DNA of 64,000 nt from Caryophanales bacterium UBA6877 (lineage in GTDB: Bacteria > Bacillota_I > Bacilli_A > RFN20 > CAG-826), in assembly GCA_002451465.1 (NCBI GenBank), contig DKCJ01000006.1, positions 14,861-78,860 on the forward strand. The letters run 5' to 3'. Made by a program: the position numbers and the translations under genes. Under the pieces are notes generated by a model. It had not been told where the DNA came from, did no database searches, and worked only from the letters and a program-made list of their open reading frames with translations. This document shows, in pieces, positions 23,715 to 32,380 of the stretch (its first letter is position 1; each line of letters opens with the position of its first letter).

Positions 23715-24731
23715 TTATTTCTCCATTAATCTTAAAAATTCTTTTGGAGTAGGAGCATCAAATTTATATATTTTCCCAGTAATTGGATGTTTAAAAGATA
23801 ATTCGTAGGCATGTAAACATAACCTGTTTATTGGATTTTCTGGTTCACCATACTTATCATCACCTAAAACGTAATGACCAAGACTACCTAAAGTAACACG
23901 AATTTGATTTTTTCTTCCGGTTTTAATATTGACATCAAGTAAACTATATTTTTTATTTTCTTTTAAGACTTTATAAGAAGTAATTGCTCTATAAGCACCT
24001 TCTCCACCATGTTTAACAACATACATTAAGTCTAATTTATTTTTTCTTAAATAATTAACAATTGTTTTTTCTTTCTCTTCCATATGCCCTTCAACAATTG
24101 CAAAATATCCTCTTTTAATAACCAAATCGTTCCAATTATCCATTAATAAATCACGTATTTTTTCGTTTTTACAAAACATTAAAACACCACTAGTTTCTTT
24201 ATCAATACGATGCACTAAATAAATTCTATTATGTTTATCTTTTGCTTGGACATAATCCATAACCATTCTAATTGCGGTGCTATTTTTTTCAGTATCACTA
24301 GGAATTGAAAGCAATCCATAAGGTTTATTGATAACCAAAAACTCATTATCCTCATAAATAATAGGTATATTTTTACGATTTTTTGTTTTTATAGGATTTT
24401 TTGAAATAATCAAAGTATCGCCTTTTGATAATTCAAAATCAAATTGAGAAACTGGCGCCCCATCAATTGAAATAACGTGGTGCGACAATAAAGCTTTAGC
24501 GTTACTTCTTGAAAAATGAAGATCATCAATTAAATAATCTAAAAGTAAAGAATTATGTTTAACAACATATTCTTTATAATCTAGTCTTTTGACTTTTTTG
24601 GTTTTTTCATCATCAAAAGAAACCTTAGTTTTTTCTTTTATTTCTTTTCTATTTTCTTTAAAAGTCTTTAACTGTCTTCTATTTTTTTCTTTATTTTCTC
24701 TTTTAAAATTTGTTCTACTATTTCTTTTCAT
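23715..24731 (-). CDS. RluA-family 23S rRNA/tRNA pseudouridine synthase
   Basis: Converts uridine to pseudouridine in structured RNA. The 338-residue protein has an N-terminal strongly basic extension of about 50 residues rich in Lys and Arg, an S4 RNA-binding domain (LLLDYLIDDLHFSRSNAKALLSHHV, divided here at about 63-110), and the catalytic domain with the active-site motif LVHRIDKETSGVLMF (Asp near residue 175) and the C-terminal NQIRVTLGSLGH..GDDKYG block. The exact target uridines cannot be told from sequence. The basic extension may be an additional RNA-binding tail. It overlaps pyrG by 14 bases. Confidence 0.92.
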   Translation of the reverse strand: MKRNSRTNFKRENKEKNRRQLKTFKENRKEIKEKTKVSFDDEKTKKVKRLDYKEYVVKHNSLLLDYLIDDLHFSRSNAKALLSHHVISIDGAPVSQFDFELSKGDTLIISKNPIKTKNRKNIPIIYEDNEFLVINKPYGLLSIPSDTEKNSTAIRMVMDYVQAKDKHNRIYLVHRIDKETSGVLMFCKNEKIRDLLMDNWNDLVIKRGYFAIVEGHMEEKEKTIVNYLRKNKLDLMYVVKHGGEGAYRAITSYKVLKENKKYSLLDVNIKTGRKNQIRVTLGSLGHYVLGDDKYGEPENPINRLCLHAYELSFKHPITGKIYKFDAPTPKEFLRLMEK

Positions 24732-26346
24732 GGTTTTTTAAGGAAGCTTTTATAAATCCATAAAACAATGGATTTGGTGAAAGTGGTCGAGAAGTAAATT
24801 CGGGATGAAATTGAGAAGCCATGAAAAATGGATGGTCTTCTAATTCAATAATTTCACAAAGTCCAGTTTGAGGATTTCTACCACTAAATATTACACTATT
24901 TTCTTTAAATGAATCTATATAAAGATTATTAAATTCATATCTATGTCGGTGTCTTTCTCTAATAAGAGGTTTTTTATACAATTCATAAGCCTTGGTATTC
25001 TTTAAAACTTCACAGTCATATTCACCAAGTCGCATCGTTCCTCCAAGATTTATTCCCTTATATTGATTTGGTAAGTAATCTATAATTTTATGAGTTGTTT
25101 TAGGATCAAATTCGGTTGAATTTGCATCACTAAAATGTAAAACATCACGTGCTATTTCAATTAAAGCAACTTGCATACCAAGACATATTCCTAAAAACGG
25201 AACGTTATTTTCTCTAGCATATTTAATTGCTACAATCATCCCATCAATTCCCCGTTTTCCAAATCCTCCAGGAACAATAATACCATCGACATTTTTTAAA
25301 GTATCATCTACATTTTCATTAGTTAATTTTGCACTATCAACCCAAACAATATTTATTTTTCTATTTAATGCGTAACCTGCGTGTCTTAAAGCTTCAACAA
25401 CTGATAAATAGGCATCATGAAGTTGGGTATATTTACCAACAAGAGCAATATCTATTGACTCGGTAATATGTTGGATTTTATGTACAAAATGACGCCAATC
25501 ATCCATATCAGAAACATCTTTACAATTTAATCTTAGATGTTTTACAATCAAATCATCTAAATGCTGTTTCTCCAAATTTAGTGGCACTTCATATATGTAT
25601 TTACAATCCTTAACAGTAATAACAGCATCATCATTTACATTACAAAAAAGTGCGACCTTTTTTGTTGTTTCTTTATCTAAATCTTCACTTGTTCTTAATA
25701 AAATTGCATCGGGATTAATGCCTAATCCAGTGAGTTCTTTTACACTATGTTGAGTAGGCTTAGTTTTTGGTTCCATTGATGTATAAAGAAATGGAACCAA
25801 AGTATTATGCATATAAAAAGTGTTTTCATAGCCTAAATCTCTTCTAAGTTGTCTTATAGCTTCTAAAAATGGAAGAGATTCAATATCGCCAACGGTTCCA
25901 CCAATTTCGCAAATACAAACATCTGTTTTTTCTTTGGCATCAAATGCTTTTAAAATTCTATCTTTTATTTCGTTAGTTATATGAGGAATAATTTGGATTG
26001 TTTTCCCTAAATATTCACCCTTTCGTTCTTTTTCAATAACTGCACTATATATTTTTCCACTCGTTACACTAGATTCTTTAGTTAAAGAAGTATTAATTAA
26101 TCTTTCATAATGTCCTAAATCAAGATCCGTTTCAGCTCCATCTTTAGTAACATAAACTTCGCCATGTTGTAAAGGAGACATTGTGCCAGGATCTACATTT
26201 AAATATGGATCAAGTTTAATTGAAAAAACATTTAATCCCCTTCTTTTTAATAATCTACCAATACTTGCAGCACTAACGCCTTTACCAAGTCCACTAACAA
26301 CACCACCTGTAACGAATATAAACTTTCTTTCTTTTTTATTATCCAT
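24718..26346 (-). CDS. pyrG: CTP synthase
   Basis: Makes CTP from UTP, ATP and glutamine. The synthetase domain starts KFIFVTGGVVSGLGKGVSAASIGRLL, followed by the KLDPYLNVDPGTMSP and CICEIGGTVGDIES motifs. The class I glutamine amidotransferase domain has the nucleophile in PFLGICLGMQ and the His/Glu in SQFHPEFTSRP near the C-terminus. At 542 residues it is complete. The ATG at 26346 is chosen because AGGTGG is eight bases upstream; an upstream GTG at 26358 is too close to that site. The transcript may begin with GGGC (see the promoter entry), as in pyrG genes regulated by reiterative transcription. Confidence 0.97.
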   Translation of the reverse strand: MDNKKERKFIFVTGGVVSGLGKGVSAASIGRLLKRRGLNVFSIKLDPYLNVDPGTMSPLQHGEVYVTKDGAETDLDLGHYERLINTSLTKESSVTSGKIYSAVIEKERKGEYLGKTIQIIPHITNEIKDRILKAFDAKEKTDVCICEIGGTVGDIESLPFLEAIRQLRRDLGYENTFYMHNTLVPFLYTSMEPKTKPTQHSVKELTGLGINPDAILLRTSEDLDKETTKKVALFCNVNDDAVITVKDCKYIYEVPLNLEKQHLDDLIVKHLRLNCKDVSDMDDWRHFVHKIQHITESIDIALVGKYTQLHDAYLSVVEALRHAGYALNRKINIVWVDSAKLTNENVDDTLKNVDGIIVPGGFGKRGIDGMIVAIKYARENNVPFLGICLGMQVALIEIARDVLHFSDANSTEFDPKTTHKIIDYLPNQYKGINLGGTMRLGEYDCEVLKNTKAYELYKKPLIRERHRHRYEFNNLYIDSFKENSVIFSGRNPQTGLCEIIELEDHPFFMASQFHPEFTSRPLSPNPLFYGFIKASLKNHEKK

Positions 26347-26385
26347 ATATATACCCACCTAAAACAATATAAAACACATAGGGTT

Positions 26386-26400
26386 GCCCTTTTAATTCTA
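26386..26400 (-). promoter_or_regulatory. Candidate pyrG -10 element with GGGC initially transcribed sequence
   Basis: On the minus strand TAGAAT (26400-26395) is followed after five A/T bases by GGGC (26389-26386), a natural start position. GGGC at +1 to +4 is the hallmark of CTP-sensitive reiterative transcription at pyrG in Bacillus. The -35 is poor and no downstream terminator hairpin is obvious. Confidence 0.4.
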
Positions 26401-26442
26401 TTACAAAATTATAATTCTATCATCCTAAAAGATTGCTAAAAT

Positions 26443-27396
26443 TTATTTAAAAGCTATTGATGCTGCTCCAATAATTCCAGAATCATTTTTAAGAGTTGCA
26501 ATTAAAACATCAACTTTTGGTGTAGCTTTATAGCCATAATGATTATCTTTAAGATATTTTTCAACTTTATTTTTAAGGTAATCACCTTGATTGCTAACTC
26601 CGCCACCTAATATTATTGCTTGTGGTCTAAAAATATTACAAATATTTAATAAGCCTTCACCCAAATACATTATATATTTATCAATAACTTCATTAGCGGT
26701 TTTATCACCTTTTTTAGCACATTCAAAACTTGTTGATCCATCAACATTATTAATATCATTATGACAATATTCCCACATTAAAGAATCTTTATCATTTAAC
26801 ATCGCTTCTTTTGTAAATTTTAATAAAGCTGTAGCACTTGCGTATCTTTCAAAACATCCTTTTCTTCCGCAATTACATTGATCACCATTTACAACAATAA
26901 CCATGTGACCAATTTCGCCACCTCTTCCTTCATAACCTTCAAATAATTTATTATCAATAACAATTCCGCCACCAATTCCTGTACCAAGAGTTACAAAGAC
27001 TACATCTTTATAATTTTTCCCAGCACCAAACTTTTGCTCAGCTAAAGCGGCAGCATTAGCATCGTTCGTTAAATAAATTGGAATATTTAAATCATTTAAA
27101 TATTCTTTTAAATGGACATCATTAAAATGAAGATTTGTAGCGTAATCTATAATTCCTAATTTATTATTAACTACACCTGGTATACCAAATCCAATTCCAT
27201 CAATTTCGTATCCATTATTATGTGCAAAATTAATTAAGGAAACTAAGAGATTTTTAGTATCCTTTAAAAATAAAGTAGCACCATTTCGACAATCAGTTTT
27301 TACAACTTCTTTATGAACTATTTTTCCATCTTTAGTAACAATGCCACCTTTAACAGACATTCCACCAACATCAACTCCAATATACGCTTTTTCCAT
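26443..27396 (-). CDS. glcK: ROK-family glucokinase
   Basis: An ATP-dependent hexose kinase of the ROK family, most likely glucokinase. The N-terminal phosphate loop YIGVDVGGMSVKGGIV, the sugar-site segments FGIPGVV and NDANAAALAE, the GTGIGGGIV motif and the ROK zinc motif CNCGRKGCFE (near residue 180) are all present. Length is 317 residues from the ATG at 27396, which stands six bases after GGAGGTG; an ATG that overlaps the ribosome binding site is rejected. The gene is alone between pyrG and a small membrane protein. It could feed glucose released by the GH3 enzyme at 52-55 kb into glycolysis. Confidence 0.92.
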   Translation of the reverse strand: MEKAYIGVDVGGMSVKGGIVTKDGKIVHKEVVKTDCRNGATLFLKDTKNLLVSLINFAHNNGYEIDGIGFGIPGVVNNKLGIIDYATNLHFNDVHLKEYLNDLNIPIYLTNDANAAALAEQKFGAGKNYKDVVFVTLGTGIGGGIVIDNKLFEGYEGRGGEIGHMVIVVNGDQCNCGRKGCFERYASATALLKFTKEAMLNDKDSLMWEYCHNDINNVDGSTSFECAKKGDKTANEVIDKYIMYLGEGLLNICNIFRPQAIILGGGVSNQGDYLKNKVEKYLKDNHYGYKATPKVDVLIATLKNDSGIIGAASIAFK

Positions 27397-27443
27397 AAAA
27401 CGCACCTCCATATTAAGTCTAAATATTATAAATTAATTAAAAA

Positions 27444-27914
27444 CTATCGATGACAATTAGATAAATTTTCTTTTTTGTCTTTTTCAATTGCTTTTTTAAA
27501 TCGATATAAAAGATAGAAAACAACAACAAAAATCCCACATAACAATATTGAACAAACAAAATTTGTCCAATCAAACCAAGTAAGTGTTTCTAAACTAGTT
27601 CCTTTAATCGCGCCATAAATAAGAATTGCTAAAATAAATATTTCGGCCAAAAATATGATGCCAATTAATAATGCATAAACAAGTGAAATGACATTTATAA
27701 CATCCTTTTTAAATTTAATGTATAAAAACGCAATTAAAAGAGAAAAAACTTCCAAGGAAAATACAACTATTTCAAAAAAATGCCCATATAATTCAGAGTT
27801 TGTTTGAGAAGATTTAAAACTTATTCCAGTATAAATAATTCCAACAACTCCCCATATAGTTAATAAAAACGAACAAACAAATAAAATCCTTTTTAATATA
27901 ATTTCTTTTCCCAT
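27444..27914 (-). CDS. Hypothetical four-helix membrane protein
   Basis: A 156-residue protein I do not recognise. It has four predicted membrane segments (about residues 9-29, 46-67, 76-104 and 118-140), with short charged connections, and a polar, basic C-terminal tail (KKAIEKDKKENLSN). No Cys/His metal site or enzymatic motif is visible. It lies between glcK and mntP on the same strand but with spacing of 30-45 bases, so cotranscription is possible. The start ATG has no clear ribosome binding site. Confidence 0.6.
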   Translation of the reverse strand: MGKEIILKRILFVCSFLLTIWGVVGIIYTGISFKSSQTNSELYGHFFEIVVFSLEVFSLLIAFLYIKFKKDVINVISLVYALLIGIIFLAEIFILAILIYGAIKGTSLETLTWFDWTNFVCSILLCGIFVVVFYLLYRFKKAIEKDKKENLSNCHR

Positions 27915-27957
27915 AAAATATTTTATAAAATTCTCAACTTTCTAAATACAATAAATA

Positions 27958-28536
27958 TTATATCAAACCTTGTATTAAAAACTTAATAGCTAATAAAATA
28001 AAAATAGTACCGGCAATAAATGGAGCATATTTTTCAACTTTACTACCTATCTTTTTTCCTAAAAAAATTGTTAAAAGCGAAAGAGAAAATGTAATTATAC
28101 TTATGATAATAAAAGTTAAATAAGGATATAAGCGGTCATTAGCAGATAAAAAAGTTAATCCAATTGTCAAAGCATCAATTGAGGTAGCAATACTTTGGAC
28201 AAATATTTCAAGAATTGATAAAGTTTTTTCTCTATTAGTTACTTCTTTATCTTTTCTGCGTCTTTCAATAATTGCTTCAATAATCGATTTAATTCCTAAT
28301 ATAAATAAGATTGCAAAAGAAATATAAGGTATATATTTCTCGATATATTTATTTATAAATGAACCAAGAATATAGCCAATTAATGGCATTATTCCTTGCA
28401 TAAAACCAAATAAAAAAGCAATAAAGAAAACTTTTCTTTTCTTCATATTACTTTCTATAATTCCATCATTTGCACCAACACACATGCAATCAATAGACAT
28501 AGCAAAACCTAATAAAACACTATAAAGATAATTCAT
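27958..28536 (-). CDS. mntP: MntP-type manganese efflux pump
   Basis: A 192-residue membrane protein with six hydrophobic segments in two related halves, characteristic of MntP (formerly DUF204). The first half has LLGFAMSIDCMCVGANDGI and FLFGFMQGIMPLIGYILG; the second has FVQSIATSIDALTIGLTFL, repeating the MSID/TSID motif with the conserved Asp residues of the transport path, and ends with GKKIGSKVEKYAPFIAGTIFILLAIKFL. MntP exports Mn2+ and protects from manganese toxicity. In other bacteria it is often preceded by a yybP-ykoY riboswitch. None is possible here, since only 14 bases separate it from the upstream HTH gene. Confidence 0.88.
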   Translation of the reverse strand: MNYLYSVLLGFAMSIDCMCVGANDGIIESNMKKRKVFFIAFLFGFMQGIMPLIGYILGSFINKYIEKYIPYISFAILFILGIKSIIEAIIERRRKDKEVTNREKTLSILEIFVQSIATSIDALTIGLTFLSANDRLYPYLTFIIISIITFSLSLLTIFLGKKIGSKVEKYAPFIAGTIFILLAIKFLIQGLI

Positions 28537-28550
28537 AAATTTAATTTTAA

Positions 28551-29189
28551 CTATTTCTTTTCGGTTTTATTTTTTTCTTTCATTTTCTTTCTATGTGAAA
28601 CAAATTCGATATAAGGAAAAACATATATACCTAACGTAAATAAAAAGGCAATCAAAAAGACAAACGTTGGTTTATATTGTTCAAAGAAAAAATATAATGC
28701 AAAAGCAAAAGACCATACAAGTAAAACTAATAAGATTCTATCAAACTTAGATTTACCTAAAATAAAATTAACTATAAGTAAAGTTAATGGGATAAATGGA
28801 ACAATAAATAAATATGGGGCAAAACTATGAATAGTTTTATATAAATCAGCAAAACTTATTAAACTAGCTTCAGCAGTTATAATAATCGCAGTTATAAAAA
28901 TTAAAACGGCAATTATTTTAATTTTTATTTCACGCTTTTTAATTTCATTATCAATTTCTTTATTTAAATCATCATCATTTTCGTGTTCCTCAAAAAGATA
29001 AGAAACAGGTACATTAAAAAGATCTGCAATTTTTTTAAGCATTTCTGCATCAGGCAAGGAATCGCCTCTTTCCCATTTAGAAACAGCTTTATTGCTATAA
29101 AATAATTTATCTGCTAATTCACTTTGAGTTAATTTATTCTTTTTTCTTAAATAAGTTATGTTTTTTGAAATTATATCTCTTACATTCAT
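28551..29189 (-). CDS. XRE-type HTH regulator with membrane domain
   Basis: A 212-residue protein with an N-terminal XRE helix-turn-helix (ISKNITYLRKKNKLTQSELADKLF..NKAVSKWERGDSLPD, residues about 8-62) and a C-terminal region of four membrane segments (about 92-113, 120-142, 150-168, 174-192). Such membrane-anchored XRE proteins are common in low-GC Bacillota and are presumed to sense envelope or small-molecule signals; the target is unknown. It lies 14 bases upstream of mntP on the same strand, so it may control or accompany the Mn exporter. No clear operator is visible upstream, only a short AT-rich stretch containing the neighbour's terminator. Confidence 0.82.
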   Translation of the reverse strand: MNVRDIISKNITYLRKKNKLTQSELADKLFYSNKAVSKWERGDSLPDAEMLKKIADLFNVPVSYLFEEHENDDDLNKEIDNEIKKREIKIKIIAVLIFITAIIITAEASLISFADLYKTIHSFAPYLFIVPFIPLTLLIVNFILGKSKFDRILLVLLVWSFAFALYFFFEQYKPTFVFLIAFLFTLGIYVFPYIEFVSHRKKMKEKNKTEKK

Positions 29190-29210
29190 AATTCAATTAT
29201 AAAATAAAAA

Positions 29211-29238
29211 CATCCAATTTTTAAACAAAAATTGGATG
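29211..29238 (-). terminator. Terminator of the DUF308 gene
   Basis: CATCCAATTTTT and AAAAATTGGATG form a perfect 12-bp stem with a 4-nt loop; on the minus strand it is followed by TTTTTATTTTAT. It lies 23 bases after the DUF308 gene and upstream of the XRE-membrane gene. Confidence 0.85.
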
Positions 29239-29261
29239 CAATTTTATCGATATTTTAAAAT

Positions 29262-29879
29262 TTATTTCTCCTTATATTCTTCAACTACTTCTGATTCTTT
29301 AACAGACCCAAAATCTGTAAATTTTTTAGCATGATAGCTAACATATAAAGCAAAACAAAGTTGAGTAATACCAGAAAATAAAAGAATTAGACCAAGCAAA
29401 ACAAACAAAACGCCAACAACATTATTGTCTGTTGCATAATGAACAACCACAATTGATGTACCTATTGTTGCAGCAATAGCACCAAATACTAATTGTAAAA
29501 TTTGTATAACACCATTTCCTTTAAAAACAAAAGTTTTAATTGCAACTGAAATTAAAATTAAACCAATTCCAATTAAACCAACGCCAATTACTAATGGTAA
29601 AATTTCAACAAGAATTAATGGATCAACAAATAAACCAACAGATATAACTAGCAAAATTAAACCAGACAAAAAATCACCACTTAATAATGGCAAAGAAAAA
29701 ACAATCGATGAAACAATCAATAATAAAGCATTGATTAATAAATAAGTTCCAACAATATAGCCAATTGCGCTATATAAATTTTTGCTGCTATTAAAGCAAA
29801 TTACTAAAATCCCAAGTAAAATTAATAAAACACTTTCAACATATTCAGTCCACTTCCACTTTTTAAATAGTCTTTTCAT
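29262..29879 (-). CDS. DUF308 (HdeD-like) membrane protein
   Basis: A 205-residue membrane protein with six hydrophobic segments arranged as three helix pairs, as in the HdeD/DUF308 family: LLILLGILVICF, IGYIVGTYLLINALLLIV, FLSGLILLVISVGLFVDP, LPLVIGVGLIGIGLILISV, VFGAIAATIGTSIVVV and VLFVLLGLILLFSGITQL. E. coli HdeD is linked to acid resistance, but the function in Bacillota is unknown. The ATG at 29879 has AGGGAGA and is preferred to one 14 codons upstream. It has its own terminator, so it is probably monocistronic. Confidence 0.8.
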   Translation of the reverse strand: MKRLFKKWKWTEYVESVLLILLGILVICFNSSKNLYSAIGYIVGTYLLINALLLIVSSIVFSLPLLSGDFLSGLILLVISVGLFVDPLILVEILPLVIGVGLIGIGLILISVAIKTFVFKGNGVIQILQLVFGAIAATIGTSIVVVHYATDNNVVGVLFVLLGLILLFSGITQLCFALYVSYHAKKFTDFGSVKESEVVEEYKEK

Positions 29880-30002
29880 AAAATATATCTCCCTATGTTT
29901 TTTATTATAAATAATGTTCAATTTATTTCTATCTATAAAAAATAGAAATAAAAAAATAATGCTTTTTTAAACATTAATTTATGGCTTATTAGATAATTAG
30001 CA

Positions 30003-30094
30003 TTGTTCTAATTAAAGACTACAGTTAGGAGCTACCAACATCCCCTCGTGATGGTAGCTTTTAACTATAGCCTAATTTTTAGGCTATAGAACAA
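30003..30094. ncRNA. Unclassified structured element with three nested or competing stems
   Basis: The intergenic region holds an outer stem TTGTTCTA (30003-30010) with TAGAACAA (30087-30094). Inside it is a 19-nt arm (30019-30037) that pairs with 30052-30070 with one C-A mismatch and two G-U pairs on the plus strand. It also has a perfect 11-bp hairpin CTATAGCCTAA/TTAGGCTATAG (30065-30089). The second and third helices share CTATAG at 30065-30070, so they cannot form together. No T tract follows, which argues against simple termination. The class is unknown; it could also be the remnant of a small mobile repeat. Confidence 0.5.
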
Positions 30095-30097
30095 ATA

Positions 30098-31432
30098 TTA
30101 TTCAAGGGCAGATACTGCTTTTGTTAATTTAAAACCTTCAATTTTTTCTTTTAACACTCTTAATTTTTTTGATTTCATTTTTTCGCATGTATCAAAAATC
30201 TCATCGGCAGAATTTTTAATCTTTAATGCTTTATTTTGCATATCACTAATATCTTTTTCAAGAACAGCAATTGATTTTACAAGAATATAATCTTTTAATT
30301 CATTAAACATTTTCGTTGCTTCTTCTTTATTTAATAAATCTAACTTCTTTGAAATAATTAAGTCTGTATATTTCTTTGCAAGTGAAGCCAATAAACTTAA
30401 GAAAAACATTAAATACTCTGGTCTAACAACATACATTTTTTCGTATTCTGTAACGCGAATAACAGGAGCTGTATTAACTTCTCTATTTCGTTCTAAATTG
30501 GAAACTAAGATCGCGTATTCACAACCTTTCTTACGACGGTCACCATCAAGTTTTTCATAATGTTCGCTATTCTTTTTATGTTTTGTTGAATCTGGGTTCT
30601 CATCTTTCATATCAAGTAAGGCCGAGGTTAAAAGTGTATCAAGTTTTTTAGTGTTATCTGCAAAAACTTTAAAAATGAAATCGCCTTTTGTATTATTAGG
30701 ATCAACTTCATCACCAACAGCTTTGTTATCTTTTTCCCAACTACAATTATCAAATCCATTAACTGAGTATTGTAAATATTGATCATTACACCATTGTTCT
30801 AAATTCTCTCCGGTATCTTTAATGCCTACCATTGACTTAGAAAGTCTTAATTCATCAAACTGTCTTTTTAACTCATCATATTTTTCATTACATGATTTTT
30901 CTTTTTCATTAACAGCATTTGTGATTTTAATTTCATTATCCTTAAGTTGTAATTTTAAATTACTAATTTCATTATCTTTTGTTTTTTCTAAATCAGATAA
31001 TTTCTTGCTCCATTCATTATCTTTTTCAAGTTGAGTATTTTTCACTTCATTTTTTAAAGAGTCAATTGTTTTATCCAACTCAGTTCTAACTTTTGTTTCA
31101 GATAATTCAATATCTTTTGCTTTATTGCTTTCTAACTCATTTAACTTAATTTTTAAGTTTTCAATTTCTTTGGAATATTTTTCTTTTAATTCATTTTTGC
31201 TATTTTCGATTTGAAGCTTATATTCAGCTTCTAATTTTTGAGTATTAACAGAAATTTCTTTACTAAGCATTGCTTCATACTCAGCTTTTTTATTTTTATC
31301 AATAAGTCTTAAAATAAAATTAGTATCTACTTGATTTAAATTTGCAAGATCAATAATATCACCTTTTTTAGCATCTTCTAATAATTCAATTTCTGTTTGA
31401 CTAACAACTCTAATTTTATTATTTATGTTCAT
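30098..31432 (-). CDS. DUF2130 coiled-coil protein
   Basis: A 444-residue soluble protein. Residues about 60-205 are a long Lys/Glu-rich coiled coil. The C-terminal half is the DUF2130 domain with GENLEQWCNDQYL, the NNTKGDFIFKVF segment, LLDMKDENPDSTKHKKNSEHYEKLDGDR and EYAILVSNLE, ending with MYVVRPEYLMFFLSLL. The domain shares features with restriction-endonuclease-like folds (a D...E.K-type arrangement), but no activity has been shown. It is encoded 26 bases after an ImmA/IrrE-type protease gene and an XRE regulator, forming a small accessory module. GGGGAC precedes the ATG. Confidence 0.85.
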   Translation of the reverse strand: MNINNKIRVVSQTEIELLEDAKKGDIIDLANLNQVDTNFILRLIDKNKKAEYEAMLSKEISVNTQKLEAEYKLQIENSKNELKEKYSKEIENLKIKLNELESNKAKDIELSETKVRTELDKTIDSLKNEVKNTQLEKDNEWSKKLSDLEKTKDNEISNLKLQLKDNEIKITNAVNEKEKSCNEKYDELKRQFDELRLSKSMVGIKDTGENLEQWCNDQYLQYSVNGFDNCSWEKDNKAVGDEVDPNNTKGDFIFKVFADNTKKLDTLLTSALLDMKDENPDSTKHKKNSEHYEKLDGDRRKKGCEYAILVSNLERNREVNTAPVIRVTEYEKMYVVRPEYLMFFLSLLASLAKKYTDLIISKKLDLLNKEEATKMFNELKDYILVKSIAVLEKDISDMQNKALKIKNSADEIFDTCEKMKSKKLRVLKEKIEGFKLTKAVSALE

Positions 31433-31458
31433 TTTTGTCCCCTTTCATATATATTTAT

Positions 31459-31995
31459 CTAGTTTTTATGATTCTCTCTAGTTCTTTTTAAAACAGCATA
31501 TGTAGCACATTCTGGTGATACGCCACATTCTCTTTCAATTTCTTCAACGCCAAGCGATGAAGTTAACTTCGGAGGGATTAAAATATACCCCGCCAAAGCA
31601 TTCGCTTGCCATTCAGGATCTTTATAAACAGGAGGTTTTTCATCACATTCTTTTGGGTGCCTACCTGTAACAACCATTAGAAAAAAATGCGAAAGTTCAT
31701 GTGTTAATGTAAATCTTGACCTAGGTTCACCATCACATGCGGCATTATATTGAGATTCTCTTATATACAGTACATTACTATTAAAATCAAATTTAGCTAA
31801 TTCATCTTTTGAAAATAAATCATCATTATCATTAATGACTTGATATTCAAATCCTAAAAAATTTTCATTGTTTTGCATTATTTCTAAGACATCAATGATA
31901 GGAAAATTTAAGCTTTTGCAATTGAATATGTTTCTAATATTTTCAGCATATATTTTCAATTGATGAGCACTAGTAGGAGCACATAGGTAATACAC
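31459..31995 (-). CDS. ImmA/IrrE-family metallopeptidase
   Basis: A 178-residue protein with the zinc-peptidase motif HELSH inside RFTLTHELSHFFL (about 109-121), the signature of the ImmA/IrrE (DUF955) family, and the downstream WQANALAGYILIPP segment that is typical of it and supplies the third ligand region. In ICEBs1 ImmA cleaves the repressor ImmR; IrrE acts on DdrO. Here the XRE protein encoded immediately upstream is the natural substrate. Translation starts at GTG, overlapping the regulator stop as TAGTG, with a GGAG site. There are no integrase or mobility genes nearby, so this is not an obvious integrative element. Confidence 0.88.
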   Translation of the reverse strand: MYYLCAPTSAHQLKIYAENIRNIFNCKSLNFPIIDVLEIMQNNENFLGFEYQVINDNDDLFSKDELAKFDFNSNVLYIRESQYNAACDGEPRSRFTLTHELSHFFLMVVTGRHPKECDEKPPVYKDPEWQANALAGYILIPPKLTSSLGVEEIERECGVSPECATYAVLKRTRENHKN

Positions 31996-32360
31996 TATTC
32001 TTTTTTCTCCTCTTCCTCTAACATTTTTTTCAATTTACTTAAAGTGTTAGGATCAATATTTTTTATAGATCTAGCAAACATAAGTGAAACTTGTTGTTTA
32101 TCTTTATCCATATCTTCAATATTCAATAATATTGATTGTTTTGTCATATCATAAGCAGTTTTAAGCTCGTTTATTCTGGATGGACTCAACTTATAAATCT
32201 TAGATATTTCATCAACCCATTTACGAGGAGCAGATTTTTTACCAACTTCGACCGCACTCAAAAAAGAAGTACTCACCCCCAATTTCGCCGCCATCCCCTT
32301 CATATTTTCAAAATTATCCAAGCGAATATGTCGTAAAACTTTTCCAAATTCAGTATACAT
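31995..32360 (-). CDS. XRE-family transcriptional regulator
   Basis: A 121-residue protein with an N-terminal helix-turn-helix (FGKVLRHIRLDNFENMKGMAAKLGVSTSFLSAVEVGKKSAP, about 5-45) and a helical, charged C-terminus ending LKKMLEEEEKKE. It is the probable repressor of its own operon with the ImmA/IrrE-type protease and the DUF2130 protein. The promoter upstream carries three GTTGA-type half sites that include a perfect palindrome. A GAGGAG ribosome binding site precedes the ATG. Confidence 0.85.
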   Translation of the reverse strand: MYTEFGKVLRHIRLDNFENMKGMAAKLGVSTSFLSAVEVGKKSAPRKWVDEISKIYKLSPSRINELKTAYDMTKQSILLNIEDMDKDKQQVSLMFARSIKNIDPNTLSKLKKMLEEEEKKE

Positions 32361-32380
32361 TTATCCACTCCTCTACCAAT

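Noticed and set aside
28537..28550. yybP-ykoY manganese riboswitch for mntP
   Set aside because: Only 14 bases separate mntP from the preceding gene, so there is no room for the riboswitch.
31459..32360. Integrative element immunity module like ICEBs1 ImmR/ImmA
   Set aside because: The gene pair is similar, but no integrase, attachment repeats or conjugation genes are nearby, so only the regulatory module is reported.
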